From the NCBI GenBank assembly GCA_041688015.1, contig JBDNIY010000017.1:186001-250000 (forward strand): 64,000 nucleotides of DNA, written 5' to 3'. Position 1 is the first letter of the stretch. Every line of letters starts with the position of its first letter. This stretch comes from Parvibaculum sp041688015. Lineage in GTDB: Bacteria > Pseudomonadota > Alphaproteobacteria > Parvibaculales > Parvibaculaceae. Shown here piece by piece: positions 33,646-41,949 of the stretch. The translations under genes were made by a program, and so were the position numbers. The notes beneath the pieces were generated by a model. That model was not told the DNA's origin, did no database searches, and was given only the letters and a program-made list of their open reading frames with translations.

Positions 33646-34266
33646 TCAGCCCAAGCGGACTTTGAGCACTTTACCTTCACGGTGTTTCAGGGCTTCGACC
33701 ACAGACTTGACTGCGTCGAAGGCATGATCAAGTCCCTTGTCGGTTTCGATGACAAAATCTGCGCGTGCGCGCTTTTCAGCGTCGGGCACCTGCTTGGCGT
33801 GAATAGCGGCAAATTTCGCCATATCCATGTCGGGGCGCGCCAGCACACGTTGTTCTTGAAGATGATAGGGCGCGCTGACCACGACCACGACATCAACGCG
33901 CGCCTCGCCACCGGTCTCATAGAGCAGCGGAATATCGAGCAGCACCGAATGATGGCCTTGGGCTTTTGCTTCTTTCAGAAAAGCGATTTGCGCTTGTCCC
34001 ACCAGCGGATGGACGATGGCTTCCAGTTTCTTCATCTCATCGGGCAGGCCGATGACGGCGCGCGACAAGGCGGCGCGATCGACCGCGCCATCGACAACGA
34101 CATGCGGGAAGGCGTCGGTCAGCGGCGCGATGGCAGCACCGCCTTTGGCATAGAGACTGTGGACGGCGGCATCGGCGTCGTACACAGGCACGCCGAGCTT
34201 GCCAAACATCTTGGCGGTTTCAGATTTTCCCATACCTATGGACCCGGTCAGACCGATTAAAAGCAT
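33646..34266 (-). CDS. coaE: Dephospho-CoA kinase
   Basis: A 206-residue P-loop kinase, last step of coenzyme A synthesis. GLTGSIGMGKSETAKMF (P-loop 8-15), then VPVYDADAAVHSLYAKGG and IVHPLVGQ with LLDIPLLYETGGE are diagnostic. Its ATG overlaps the aroE stop by one base (TGATG), so it is coupled to aroE. coaA, the first kinase of the same pathway, lies 12 kb to the left. Confidence 0.95.
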   Translation of the reverse strand: MLLIGLTGSIGMGKSETAKMFGKLGVPVYDADAAVHSLYAKGGAAIAPLTDAFPHVVVDGAVDRAALSRAVIGLPDEMKKLEAIVHPLVGQAQIAFLKEAKAQGHHSVLLDIPLLYETGGEARVDVVVVVSAPYHLQEQRVLARPDMDMAKFAAIHAKQVPDAEKRARADFVIETDKGLDHAFDAVKSVVEALKHREGKVLKVRLG

Positions 34267-35135
34267 CAGGGTTTGCCCTCCACAATTCCCATATCCGCGA
34301 GCACCCGCGCCCGCAATTCTGCACTCACCTGCGGGCGGCGTCCAAACCAGGCTTCAAAACCCGGTACCGCCTGATGCAACAACATGCCTAAGCCGTCAAC
34401 GACGTCGAGGCCACGTGCGCGCGCCGCTTTCAATAAACCCGTTTCAAGCGGCGTATAAACAATGTCGGTGACGAGCGCACTGGGCGACAGGGGTTTCAGA
34501 TCAATCTCCAGATCACGTTCACCGGCCATGCCCAGCGTCGTTGTATTGACGAGCAGTTCAGCACTGGCAAGCGCCTCATGCATTTGCTCCCAAGTGAAAA
34601 TCTGCACGCGCTTCAGGCCTAGGTCGGCGACCAGCGCGGCGGCGCGTGCGCGTGTCCGATTGACGATACGAATCTGCGTGACGCCAGCATCGTCGAGCGC
34701 GGCAGCCACGGCGCGCGCGGCACCACCCGCTCCCAGCATAACGGCAGGCCCACGGTCTGCACGCCAGTTTGGTGCGCGATCACGCAGATTGGTGATGAAG
34801 CCATAGGCGTCAGTGTTTCGGCCCTCAAGTCCATCATCCGTCATCACGATAGTGTTGACCGCGCGCAGACGTCGCGCCATGGCATCATGGCGCATCAAGG
34901 CGGCAAACACGGTCTCCTTATGCGGCACGGTGACATTGGCACCGATGTAACCGAGATCGCCCAATCGCTTCAAAGTGTCTTGCATTTCGTTAGGCGGGAC
35001 GGGAAGGCGCTCATAAAGGGCGTCCTTGATACCCAATTGCCGGATCCAGAAATTATGGATCAAAGGTGAGCGCGAATGAGTAATCGGCCACCCCATCACG
35101 CACACTTTGGCAATCGCTGGGGCTCTTCTGATCAT
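34266..35135 (-). CDS. aroE: Shikimate dehydrogenase (NADP+)
   Basis: A 289-residue enzyme reducing 3-dehydroshikimate in aromatic amino-acid synthesis. VMGWPITHSRSPLIHNFWIR binds shikimate; GANVTVPHKETVFA contains the catalytic Lys; GAGGAARAVAAAL is the NADP loop, with NRTRARA for the 2'-phosphate. LPLETGLLKAARARG-type C-terminus is complete. It overlaps maf by four bases (ATGA, 35132-35135) and coaE by one, in the maf-aroE-coaE run. Confidence 0.95.
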   Translation of the reverse strand: MIRRAPAIAKVCVMGWPITHSRSPLIHNFWIRQLGIKDALYERLPVPPNEMQDTLKRLGDLGYIGANVTVPHKETVFAALMRHDAMARRLRAVNTIVMTDDGLEGRNTDAYGFITNLRDRAPNWRADRGPAVMLGAGGAARAVAAALDDAGVTQIRIVNRTRARAAALVADLGLKRVQIFTWEQMHEALASAELLVNTTTLGMAGERDLEIDLKPLSPSALVTDIVYTPLETGLLKAARARGLDVVDGLGMLLHQAVPGFEAWFGRRPQVSAELRARVLADMGIVEGKP

Positions 35136-35743
35136 GCAGGCACGACCTGACGTTGGCGCAGCTCGGCCAGCAGCGCCAACAAGGGGAGGCCCAATATCGT
35201 AAAATAGTCGCCTTCAATCTTTTCAAAAAGCTGGATGCCGGGCCCTTCGAGCTGATAGCAGCCGACACTTGTCAGCACCTTGTCGCCAACTTCAGCAAGA
35301 TAGCGATCAAGAAAGACATCGGAGAAATTTCGCATTGTGAGATCCGCATGGTCAGAATGTCGCCAGACAATTGCACCCGACTTGGCCAAAACGATGGCGC
35401 TGTGAAGACGATGCGGCCGCCCTCGAAACATTGTCAGATTGGTGCGGGCCTCACTCATATCGCGCGGCTTGTCATAGCACTTGGCCTGACACGACAAGAT
35501 CTGATCCGCGCCAATGACAAGCGCGTCGGGCCTTTCAGCGCTCACGGCAATGGCTTTGGCTTCGGCCAGCTTGATCGTCAGTGCATCAGTATCGCTGTTA
35601 GCGAATTTTTCTTTAATTATATCTTCGTCTACGCGGGAATTTTGAACCTCAAACGCAAGGCCCGCCTGCCGCAACAGCGTGGCGCGCACCGCGCTGCCGG
35701 AGGCGAGAACCAAAGGTGATGAGGGGGACGTGGGCACAGACAT
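35132..35743 (-). CDS. maf: Maf nucleoside triphosphate pyrophosphatase
   Basis: A 203-residue Maf/HAM1-fold protein. LVLASGSAVRATLLRQAGL holds the substrate loop (ASGSxxR, residues 14-20), followed by VIGADQILSCQAKCYDKPRD. Maf proteins hydrolyse modified or canonical nucleotides (m7GTP or dTTP/UTP types). The YQLEGPGIQLFEKIEGDYFTI motif near the C-terminus is present. The subtype is not certain: the residues ILSCQAKCY differ from E. coli YhdE and YceF. Start ATG 35741-35743. Lies 12 bases behind ppsR. Confidence 0.9.
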   Translation of the reverse strand: MSVPTSPSSPLVLASGSAVRATLLRQAGLAFEVQNSRVDEDIIKEKFANSDTDALTIKLAEAKAIAVSAERPDALVIGADQILSCQAKCYDKPRDMSEARTNLTMFRGRPHRLHSAIVLAKSGAIVWRHSDHADLTMRNFSDVFLDRYLAEVGDKVLTSVGCYQLEGPGIQLFEKIEGDYFTILGLPLLALLAELRQRQVVPA

Positions 35744-35755
35744 GAGGCTCGGTTC

Positions 35756-36580
35756 TCAATTTACTTTCTGGCGTTCGCTATACAAATTGAGTACGGCGGC
35801 GGCGGTTTCTTCGATCGAACGCCGCGTGACGTCGATCACCGGCCAACCGTTGCGCGCACAAAGTTTGCGCGCGATGGTGACTTCTTCTTCCACGGATTCG
35901 CGGTCAACATAGCTGGTCTGCGTATTTTCATGGAGCGACAACAAACGGTTTTTGCGGATTTGAATCAAGCGATCCGGGCTGGTGGTCAAACCGACAATCA
36001 AGGGGTGCTGTGCCGTTTCTAGATCGGATGGCAACACCACACCCGGCACGATGGGAATATTGGCCGCCTTGATGCCGCGATTGGCCAGATAGATGCAGGT
36101 TGGTGTTTTCGACGTGCGGCTAACGCCGACAAGAATGATGTCGGCATCATTGAGATCGCCAGCCGATTGCCCGTCATCATGCGCCATTGTGTAGTTCAGG
36201 GCTTCGATACGGCCAAAATATTCGGCGTTCATCGTGTGCTGGGAACCGGGCTTGTGCGAACTTTTCTTGCCGAGGTAATTACCCAGCGCGCCCATGACTG
36301 GATCAAGCACCGAGATGCAGGGCGTCTGAAATTCAAGACAGCGCGCTTCGAGGCGCTGGCGCAATTCTTCATTGACCATCGTGAACATGACGATGCCCGG
36401 CGCGCTTTCGATCTCACCCAGCACGCGCTCAAGCTGTTTGGGGCCACGCACCAGCGCATAGACGTGTTCGATGGACTGGGCGTCTTCATATTGGGCGCAC
36501 GCCGCCCGCGCGACCGCGTTCAGGGTTTCACCGGTCGCGTCGGAGACAAGATGAAGATGGAAGACACGTTTAGTTGCCAT
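35756..36580 (-). CDS. Pyruvate phosphate dikinase / PEP synthase regulatory protein
   Basis: A 274-residue DUF299 protein, a bifunctional ADP-dependent kinase and phosphorylase that switches PPDK or PEP synthase off and on. FHLHLVSDATGETLNAVARA starts the protein, and the P-loop-like GVSRTSKT (152-159) with PTCIYLANRGIKAANIP follows. In alphaproteobacteria the usual target is pyruvate phosphate dikinase. It is the orthologue class of Rickettsia RP001, the gene that borders the Caulobacter replication origin opposite hemE, which is its neighbour here too. No ppdK is in the window. Confidence 0.92.
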   Translation of the reverse strand: MATKRVFHLHLVSDATGETLNAVARAACAQYEDAQSIEHVYALVRGPKQLERVLGEIESAPGIVMFTMVNEELRQRLEARCLEFQTPCISVLDPVMGALGNYLGKKSSHKPGSQHTMNAEYFGRIEALNYTMAHDDGQSAGDLNDADIILVGVSRTSKTPTCIYLANRGIKAANIPIVPGVVLPSDLETAQHPLIVGLTTSPDRLIQIRKNRLLSLHENTQTSYVDRESVEEEVTIARKLCARNGWPVIDVTRRSIEETAAAVLNLYSERQKVN

Positions 36581-36919
36581 TTAGTCCTTGGTGATGGTCT
36601 GCCGCTTCCGGCGATCTATTGATTGTTGGCCGCCAAGCTATCGACCGCACCGGCAGCTTGCCAGTCTTTTTAGTGGGATGAGGGCGGACCACCTGCGACG
36701 CCGGAACATATGGACTTGGCTGTGGAAAGCTGTGATTAACGGGGGGAAGTCAGTGATTTTCGGAAAGCCATACTTAGTCATACCCGCATTTCTTTTTCCC
36801 TCCACCGGATTGTAAGACGGTGCAGAAAGACAACGGGTTTATTTGAAATGTGGGGATCATTTGAAAAAACAATTCGGCCCTACCAACTATCCCCATTGTT
36901 CAATTTTCCCACAGGCGAA

Positions 36920-36928
36920 TGATCCACA
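36920..36928 (+). promoter_or_regulatory. DnaA G-box
   Basis: TGATCCACA, exact match to the moderate-affinity DnaA G-box described for the Caulobacter origin. Confidence 0.55.
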
Positions 36929-36984
36929 TGGAAAGGTAAGGCCGTAGAAGAACTTGTTGTATTTTGTCCCAACTCTTGCTGATT

Positions 36985-36993
36985 TTTTGCACA
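36985..36993 (+). promoter_or_regulatory. Relaxed DnaA box
   Basis: TTTTGCACA fits TTWTNCACA; 65 bases from the G-box at 36920 and in the same orientation. Confidence 0.45.
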
Positions 36994-37144
36994 AGCCATG
37001 TGGTAGAAAGACAGCGTAACGAGCGAGTTTGAGCACTGACATCAGATGTGGATGGATCTGCGGATAGGTTTTAATCCCCGAGACGCACAGGCATCCTCAA
37101 CTACCACCACCTAGATTCTAAGTTTTATTGAAGAGAAGATATCT

Positions 37145-38197
37145 GTGAGCAAAGTGAGCGGAGCACCGCAGAAAAAGCTCCTTCAGGTCCTCAACGGAGA
37201 AACCTGCGAGCAAACACCGATCTGGCTGATGCGTCAGGCAGGACGCTATTTGCCGGAATACCGAAAGGTGCGGGCGGAGGCGGGAGGGTTTCTTGATCTT
37301 TGTTATACGCCAGAGTTTGCTGAAGAAGTGACCTTGCAGCCGATCCGGCGCTACGGCTTTGATGCCTCGATCCTTTTTTCGGATATTTTGGTGGTGCCCG
37401 ATGGTCTGGGGCAGACAGTGGCTTTCAAGGAGGGTGAGGGCCCTGTGCTTGAGCCTATTACAAGTTTAGATGGATTGGCCCAGCTTGATCTGGCGCGCGT
37501 GGTGCCCCATCTGGCGCCCGTTTATGAGGCCGTGAGGCGGCTTACCAAAAGTCTGCCCGCAGAGACGACGCTGATCGGCTTTGCCGGTGCGCCGTGGACG
37601 GTGGCGACTTATATGGTGGGTGGGCGCGGATCACCTGATCAGGGGGCGACAAAAGCGTGGGCTTATCGGGCACCTGACGAATTTCAAAAGCTAATTGATC
37701 TGCTGGTTAAGGCGACGATCCAACATTTAAGCGCGCAGGTTGAGGCCGGCGTTGAGGTTTTGCAGATTTTTGATACTTGGGCGGGAAGTTTGCCGGAACC
37801 AAGTTTTCGGCGATTTGCAATTGAGCCGGTGAAGCAAATTGTGGCGGCGTTGCGCTATAAATACCCGCATGTGCCGATTATTGCCTTTCCGCGCGGCGCC
37901 GGGCCGCTGATCGTTGATTATGTGCGCGAAACGGGCATTCAGGCGGTTAGTTTGGACACGGGGCTGGCGGCAAGTTGGGCGCGTGACGCGGTACAACCTT
38001 TGACCTGCGTGCAAGGAAATCTTGATCCGTTGTTGCTGGTGGCGGGTGGCAATGAGATGCGCGCGGGCGTTCATCACATTATGGAAACGCTAGGAAACCA
38101 GCCATTTATTTTCAATTTGGGGCATGGCATTGTGCCGCAGACGCCGCCGGAACATGTGGCTGAACTGGTTGAGATGGTACGGGGATACAAACGGTAA
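37145..38197 (+). CDS. hemE: Uroporphyrinogen decarboxylase
   Basis: A 350-residue haem-pathway enzyme turning uroporphyrinogen III into coproporphyrinogen III. TPIWLMRQAGRYLPEYRKVR is the family signature, with ILFSDILVVPDGLG (catalytic Asp), GFAGAPWTVATYMVGG and the C-terminal FNLGHGIVPQTPPEHV. The start is GTG 37145, with AGAAGAT upstream. First gene right of the predicted origin; overlaps hemH by one base (TAATG), then hemJ, forming a compact haem operon. Locally G- and T-rich, as expected for the leading strand. Confidence 0.96.
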   Translation: MSKVSGAPQKKLLQVLNGETCEQTPIWLMRQAGRYLPEYRKVRAEAGGFLDLCYTPEFAEEVTLQPIRRYGFDASILFSDILVVPDGLGQTVAFKEGEGPVLEPITSLDGLAQLDLARVVPHLAPVYEAVRRLTKSLPAETTLIGFAGAPWTVATYMVGGRGSPDQGATKAWAYRAPDEFQKLIDLLVKATIQHLSAQVEAGVEVLQIFDTWAGSLPEPSFRRFAIEPVKQIVAALRYKYPHVPIIAFPRGAGPLIVDYVRETGIQAVSLDTGLAASWARDAVQPLTCVQGNLDPLLLVAGGNEMRAGVHHIMETLGNQPFIFNLGHGIVPQTPPEHVAELVEMVRGYKR

Positions 38198-39231
38198 TGC
38201 GGGCGCGTAAATTGGCGGTGGTGCTGTTTAATCTGGGCGGGCCTGATGGGCCTGAGGCGGTCGAACCGTTCTTGTTCAATCTCTTTATTGACCCGGCGAT
38301 TATTCGCGTACCCCAGCCGTTTCGTTGGCTGATTGCAAAAATTATATCGCGACGGCGTGCGCCCATTGCGAAGGAAATTTACGCCCAAATCGGCGGCGCA
38401 TCGCCGCTTTTGCCGCTCACCGAGGCACAGGCGAGGGCGCTCGAGGTTGAGCTCGGAAATGGCTCGAAAAACCTCGAAATCCGAGCCTTTCCTGCAATGC
38501 GTTACTGGAAGCCTTTTGCCAGCGAGACAGCGCGCGCAGTGAAAGCTTGGGGGCCGGATGAAGTGGTGCTGCTGTCGCTTTATCCCCAGTATTCGACGAC
38601 GACGACGGGGTCATCGCTCAAGGATTGGGATCAGGCGGCCAAGAAGGTGGGCCTCCATACGCGGGCAAAAACGGTTTGTTGTTATCCCCTAGACGAAAAG
38701 TTCATCGCGGCGCATGTCGGATTGCTGCGTGACGCCATCGGACAGTTTCGGACCCGAGATGAATTTCGGATTTTGTTCTCCGCCCATGGTCTTCCCAAGA
38801 AGATCATTGAGGCGGGCGACCCCTATCAGACCCAGATCGAAATGACCTGCGCGGCGGTGATGGCAGGCGTCGGCGGGGGCCCGTTTGACTGGGCGACTTG
38901 TTTTCAGAGCCGGGTCGGGCCGATGGAATGGATCGGGCCGGCGACGGATAAAGAAATCGAGCGGGCGGGCGCGGAGGGCAAAAGCCTGATCGTGGTGCCG
39001 ATTGCTTTTGTCTCGGAACATTCTGAAACGCTGGTCGAGCTTGATCTGGAATATGGCAAACTTGCTAAGGATCATGGTGTGCCGCGCTATCTGCGGGTGG
39101 CAGCGCTCGGGACGTCGCCGCTTTATATTGAAAGTCTGGCGGGCCTGGTCAATGCGGCGCGCTCGGGAGATAGATTGCTGTGCCCTGAAGAAGCGGCGGG
39201 ACGGGTTTGCTGTGAAGAGGTGAGACGGTGA
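38197..39231 (+). CDS. hemH: Ferrochelatase
   Basis: A 344-residue enzyme that inserts iron into protoporphyrin IX. VVLFNLGGPDGPEAVEPFLF is the N-terminal signature; LLSLYPQYSTTTTGSS and ILFSAHGLPKKIIEAGDPY contain the metal-site His; FQSRVGPMEWIGPAT and PIAFVSEHSETLVELD follow. All expected motifs are intact. It shares one base with hemE and four with hemJ (GTGA), so the three genes are translationally coupled. Confidence 0.96.
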   Translation: MRARKLAVVLFNLGGPDGPEAVEPFLFNLFIDPAIIRVPQPFRWLIAKIISRRRAPIAKEIYAQIGGASPLLPLTEAQARALEVELGNGSKNLEIRAFPAMRYWKPFASETARAVKAWGPDEVVLLSLYPQYSTTTTGSSLKDWDQAAKKVGLHTRAKTVCCYPLDEKFIAAHVGLLRDAIGQFRTRDEFRILFSAHGLPKKIIEAGDPYQTQIEMTCAAVMAGVGGGPFDWATCFQSRVGPMEWIGPATDKEIERAGAEGKSLIVVPIAFVSEHSETLVELDLEYGKLAKDHGVPRYLRVAALGTSPLYIESLAGLVNAARSGDRLLCPEEAAGRVCCEEVRR

Positions 39232-39674
39232 GTGATTTTCTAGCGGCGCAATATATGTGGATTAAGGCATTTCACGTCATTTCAGTGATCTTCTGGATGG
39301 CGGGCATGGCCTATTTGCCCCGGTTGTTCGTCTATCACGCGGAATCAGCGGTTGGTTCGGACAAGTCGGAAACCTTCAAGGTGATGGAACGCCGCTTACT
39401 GCGAGGCATCATCAATCCGGCGATGATCGCAACATTCGTCTTTGGCGGGCTGATGATCTGGGCCAATCCCGATCTCATGCATCAGCATTGGTTCCATGCA
39501 AAATTGGCGCTGGTGGTCTTGATGACCGCGATCCACGGGTTTTTTGCCCGTTGGCGTAAGGCTTTTGACCGCGACCAGAACCTTCATACGCCGCGGTTCT
39601 ACCGGATCATCAACGAGACGCCGCCGGTGCTGGTGGTGCTCATTGTGATTTTGGTGATTGTGAAGCCGTTTTGA
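39228..39674 (+). CDS. hemJ: Protoporphyrinogen oxidase HemJ
   Basis: A 148-residue integral membrane protein with four helices. MWIKAFHVISVIFWMAGMAY with the conserved His, LPRLFVYHAE, and HAKLALVVLMTAIHGFFAR with a second His identify HemJ, the haem-dependent protoporphyrinogen IX oxidase of bacteria lacking HemG/HemY. Start GTG 39228 overlaps the hemH stop. It provides the substrate of HemH, so hemE-hemH-hemJ supplies three steps of one pathway. Confidence 0.93.
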   Translation: MSDFLAAQYMWIKAFHVISVIFWMAGMAYLPRLFVYHAESAVGSDKSETFKVMERRLLRGIINPAMIATFVFGGLMIWANPDLMHQHWFHAKLALVVLMTAIHGFFARWRKAFDRDQNLHTPRFYRIINETPPVLVVLIVILVIVKPF

Positions 39675-39728
39675 GGGTAGGTGCGGCTCCTTCGGATTTG
39701 GTATGACCCTCCCATAAAGTCATGCATC

Positions 39729-39751
39729 ACCCCGCGACTTGATCGCGGGGT
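39729..39751. repeat. Palindromic element ACCCCGCGA-cttga-TCGCGGGGT
   Basis: Perfect 9-bp arms around CTTGA. Same design as the elements at 39788, 41626, 41694 and 41927, all with a CTTGA/TCAAG-type loop; a dispersed palindromic repeat family common between alphaproteobacterial genes. Confidence 0.8.
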
Positions 39752-39787
39752 CCATTGGCTTTGAAACATGTTGAGACGGTAATTGGA

Positions 39788-39808
39788 TCCCGGGGTCAAG
39801 CCCCGGGA
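39788..39808. repeat. Palindromic element TCCCGGGG-tcaag-CCCCGGGA
   Basis: Perfect 8-bp arms; followed by CGACAC. An identical copy with the same flank lies at 41626-41646. Confidence 0.85.
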
Positions 39809-39818
39809 CGACACAGTA

Positions 39819-39856
39819 TATTTGTTGATATGCTTGATATTTGTTGATGTGCTTGC
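39819..39856 (+). repeat. 19-bp tandem pair
   Basis: TATTTGTTGATATGCTTGA (39819-39837) is followed by TATTTGTTGATGTGCTTGC (39838-39856), 17 of 19 bases identical. Confidence 0.85.
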
Positions 39857-39882
39857 CAATGCGGTCGGGGCGGTAGGTAGGG

Positions 39883-39925
39883 CCATCCTTCGAGGCGGGC
39901 CTTTGGCCCTCCTCGAGGCATGAGG
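39883..39925. repeat. Second dispersed repeat type (CCTTCGAGG ... CCTCGAGGCATGAGG)
   Basis: CCTTCGAGGCGGGCC, TTT, GGCCCTCCTCGAGG form an imperfect hairpin ending GCATGAGG. Related sequence, doubled, lies at 41811-41887. Confidence 0.65.
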
Positions 39926-40158
39926 TTTGTTTTTGTCCCTCATCGTGAAGACGGCTTTGAGTTTTCCATTGCCCTTCGGGACGCCAAGGCTTATATGCTT
40001 GGGCAACGCCGGAGTTCTTCCGGTGGTTTTGCTGTTGCCATCCGAGCGAACCGCTGTCCGTGATCTGGACGTAAAATGCGGGAGACGGGCGACACCCGAT
40101 ACGGGTTTGAACGTATCGAGGCAGGCAAGGCCTAAGCGCTTTTCCCCAGTTATCTCCC

Positions 40159-40192
40159 AAGACTGTTTATTTTCTAAGACTGATTTTTTCGA
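40159..40192 (+). repeat. 17-bp period direct repeat in the rho leader
   Basis: AAGACTG occurs at 40159-40165 and 40176-40182, each followed by a T-rich stretch; the two 17-base units are partly diverged. Confidence 0.5.
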
Positions 40193-40281
40193 CCCCAGTC
40201 CCATCCAATCAAGTTTCCAGAATGTGCTCCGGACCATTGGCGTTTTGGGGTCATGCTCTCCACAGAAAGACTATTCCACCC

Positions 40282-41547
40282 ATGCCGCAGATCAAACTGC
40301 AGGACCTCAAGGCCAAGGGCCCGACCGAACTCCTGAACATCGCTGAAGAGCTTGAAGTCGAAAACGCATCGACGTTGCGCACGCAAGACATGATGTTTGC
40401 GATCCTCAAACAATATGCTGAACAGGGGATCGATATTATCGGCGAAGGCGTCGTCGAGGTTCTCTCTGACGGGTTTGGCTTCTTGCGCTCGCCGGAAGCC
40501 AACTATCTTCCCGGTCCCGATGATATCTATATCTCGCCATCGCAGATCCGGCGGTTTTCGCTGCGCACAGGCGACACGGTTGAGGGCGAAATTCGCTCTC
40601 CCAAAGATGGCGAACGCTATTTTGCGCTGCTGAAAGTCTCGACGGTCAATTTTGAAAGCCCCGACAAAGCGCGCCATAAGGTTCACTTCGACAATCTGAC
40701 GCCGCTTTATCCTGACGAAAAACTCGAAATGGAAGTGGCCGATCCGACCTTGAAGGATCGTTCATCGCGCCTCATCGACATTGTTGCCCCGCTCGGCAAA
40801 GGCCAGCGTGGCTTGATCGTTGCGCCACCGCGCACGGGTAAGACGGTTCTTCTCCAGAATATCGCCCATTCGATTACGACCAATCACCCGGAATGCTATT
40901 TGATTGTGTTGTTGATCGACGAACGGCCTGAAGAAGTGACCGATATGCAACGCTCAGTGAAGGGCGAAGTGATTTCATCGACCTTTGACGAGCCCGCCGT
41001 GCGCCACGTGCAGGTTGCTGAAATGGTGATCGAGAAAGCCAAGCGGCTGGTTGAACATGGCCGCGATGTGGTGATCTTGCTTGACTCGATCACGCGTCTC
41101 GGGCGCGCTTACAACACCGTCGTGCCGTCTTCGGGCAAGGTGCTGACGGGTGGTGTGGACGCCAACGCCTTGCAGCGGCCCAAGCGCTTCTTTGGTGCAG
41201 CGCGTAACATCGAAGAGGGTGGCTCGCTGACCATTATTGCGACTGCGCTGATCGACACCGGCTCGCGCATGGATGAAGTGATCTTTGAAGAATTCAAGGG
41301 CACGGGTAACTCTGAAATCGTGCTTGATCGCAAGATCGCCGACAAGCGCGTCTTCCCCGCCATGGACATTTTGAAGTCTGGCACGCGTAAGGAAGAGCTG
41401 CTGGTCGATAAGGCAACGTTGCAGAAGATGTATGTGCTGCGGCGTATCCTCAATCCGATGGGCACGATCGATGCGGTTGAATTTTTGCTCGATAAGCTCA
41501 AGCAGACCAAGAGCAACGGCGAGTTCTTTGACTCGATGAACACGTAA
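40282..41547 (+). CDS. rho: Transcription termination factor Rho
   Basis: A 421-residue hexameric RNA helicase. The N-terminal helix bundle starts MPQIKLQDLKAKGPTELLNI; the RNA-binding cold-shock-like part contains DGFGFLRSPEANYLPGPDDI; the P-loop is APPRTGKT (181-188), with LIVLLIDERPEEVTDM and the Q-loop/R-loop parts VLLDSITRLGRAYN and GTGNSEIVLDR. ATG 40282 gives the correct N-terminus; the frame is open to 40222 without family support. Follows the haem operon, a fixed alphaproteobacterial order, and ends in a strong terminator. Confidence 0.97.
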   Translation: MPQIKLQDLKAKGPTELLNIAEELEVENASTLRTQDMMFAILKQYAEQGIDIIGEGVVEVLSDGFGFLRSPEANYLPGPDDIYISPSQIRRFSLRTGDTVEGEIRSPKDGERYFALLKVSTVNFESPDKARHKVHFDNLTPLYPDEKLEMEVADPTLKDRSSRLIDIVAPLGKGQRGLIVAPPRTGKTVLLQNIAHSITTNHPECYLIVLLIDERPEEVTDMQRSVKGEVISSTFDEPAVRHVQVAEMVIEKAKRLVEHGRDVVILLDSITRLGRAYNTVVPSSGKVLTGGVDANALQRPKRFFGAARNIEEGGSLTIIATALIDTGSRMDEVIFEEFKGTGNSEIVLDRKIADKRVFPAMDILKSGTRKEELLVDKATLQKMYVLRRILNPMGTIDAVEFLLDKLKQTKSNGEFFDSMNT

Positions 41548-41573
41548 AGTGTTCGGGGATTTTGATTTTGGGA

Positions 41574-41602
41574 AGGGCGGTTCTGATGGGACCGCCCTTT
41601 TT
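41574..41602 (+). terminator. Intrinsic terminator of rho
   Basis: AGGGCGGT (41574-41581) pairs perfectly with ACCGCCCT (41591-41598), followed by TTTT. It lies 26 bases after the rho stop. Confidence 0.9.
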
Positions 41603-41625
41603 GTTTGGGGGTGAGGGAAGATGGG

Positions 41626-41646
41626 TCCCGGGGTCAAGCCCCGGGA
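41626..41646. repeat. Palindromic element, second copy of the TCCCGGGG type
   Basis: Identical to 39788-39808 including the CGACAC that follows, so the two are recent copies. Confidence 0.85.
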
Positions 41647-41693
41647 CGACACGGAGTTTGTTTTGAGGGCTTTAGGTCAAAACTCTGGCGTCA

Positions 41694-41714
41694 TCGCCCG
41701 CCTTGATCGGGCGA
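41694..41714. repeat. Palindromic element TCGCCCG-ccttgat-CGGGCGA
   Basis: Perfect 7-bp arms with a CTTGA-containing loop; member of the same palindrome family. Confidence 0.75.
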
Positions 41715-41810
41715 TCCAGCTTTTACAATCTCTGCTGCAAAGGTGGATGCCCGGCTCCTTTTGCTCGAGGTGGGCCGGGGCATGACGGAATTTAGGGTTG
41801 GGGCCTCGTC

Positions 41811-41874
41811 CTTCGAGACGCCGCAAGGGCGGCTCCTCAGGATGAGGCTTCGAGACGCCGCAAGGGCGGCTCCT
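41811..41874 (+). repeat. 27-bp direct repeat, two exact copies
   Basis: The 27-base unit beginning CTTCGAGACGCCGCAAGG is present at 41811-41837 and 41848-41874 without mismatch, ten bases apart, followed by TGAGGCATGAGG. Related to the element at 39883. Confidence 0.9.
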
Positions 41875-41926
41875 TGAGGCATGAGGCTTTTATTTCGATT
41901 TTGGCGTTGCGACATACTCCGCTGTC

Positions 41927-41949
41927 ATCCCGGGACTTGATCCCGGGAT
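41927..41949. repeat. Palindromic element ATCCCGGGA-cttga-TCCCGGGAT
   Basis: Perfect 9-bp arms around CTTGA; same family as 39729. Confidence 0.85.

Larger units (their letters stand above)
36581..37144. other. Predicted chromosomal replication origin (oriC)
   Basis: These 564 bases have no gene. They lie between the RP001-type regulator and hemE, the same gene pair that flanks the Caulobacter origin. Genes to the left run mostly leftward and those to the right rightward, as expected at an origin. The region is AT-richer (notably 36830-36905 and 36955-36990). TGATCCACA at 36920-36928 is identical to the Caulobacter DnaA G-box, and TTTTGCACA at 36985-36993 fits the relaxed DnaA box. Weaker matches are CTTTCCACA (complement, near 36720) and CCATCCACA (complement, near 37050). 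A GATTC methylation site is at 37114-37118. No full CtrA site is seen. Confidence 0.65.
39675..40281. other. Repeat-rich gap between hemJ and rho
   Basis: 607 bases without a gene; long frames here are by-products of repeats. It contains palindromes at 39729-39751 and 39788-39808, a 19-bp tandem pair at 39819-39856, a second repeat type at 39883-39925, and a 17-bp period repeat at 40159-40192 in the rho leader. The rho transcript may have a long 5' leader here, as is usual for autoregulated rho. Confidence 0.6.

Noticed and set aside
36581..37144. CtrA binding sites (TTAA-N7-TTAA) in the predicted origin
   Set aside because: Only half-sites such as ATTAACG near 36735 and TTTTAATCC near 37070 are present.
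39599..40237. 212-residue leftward frame after hemJ
   Set aside because: Runs through palindromic repeats and the tandem 19-bp pair, and overlaps hemJ; translation has no family pattern.
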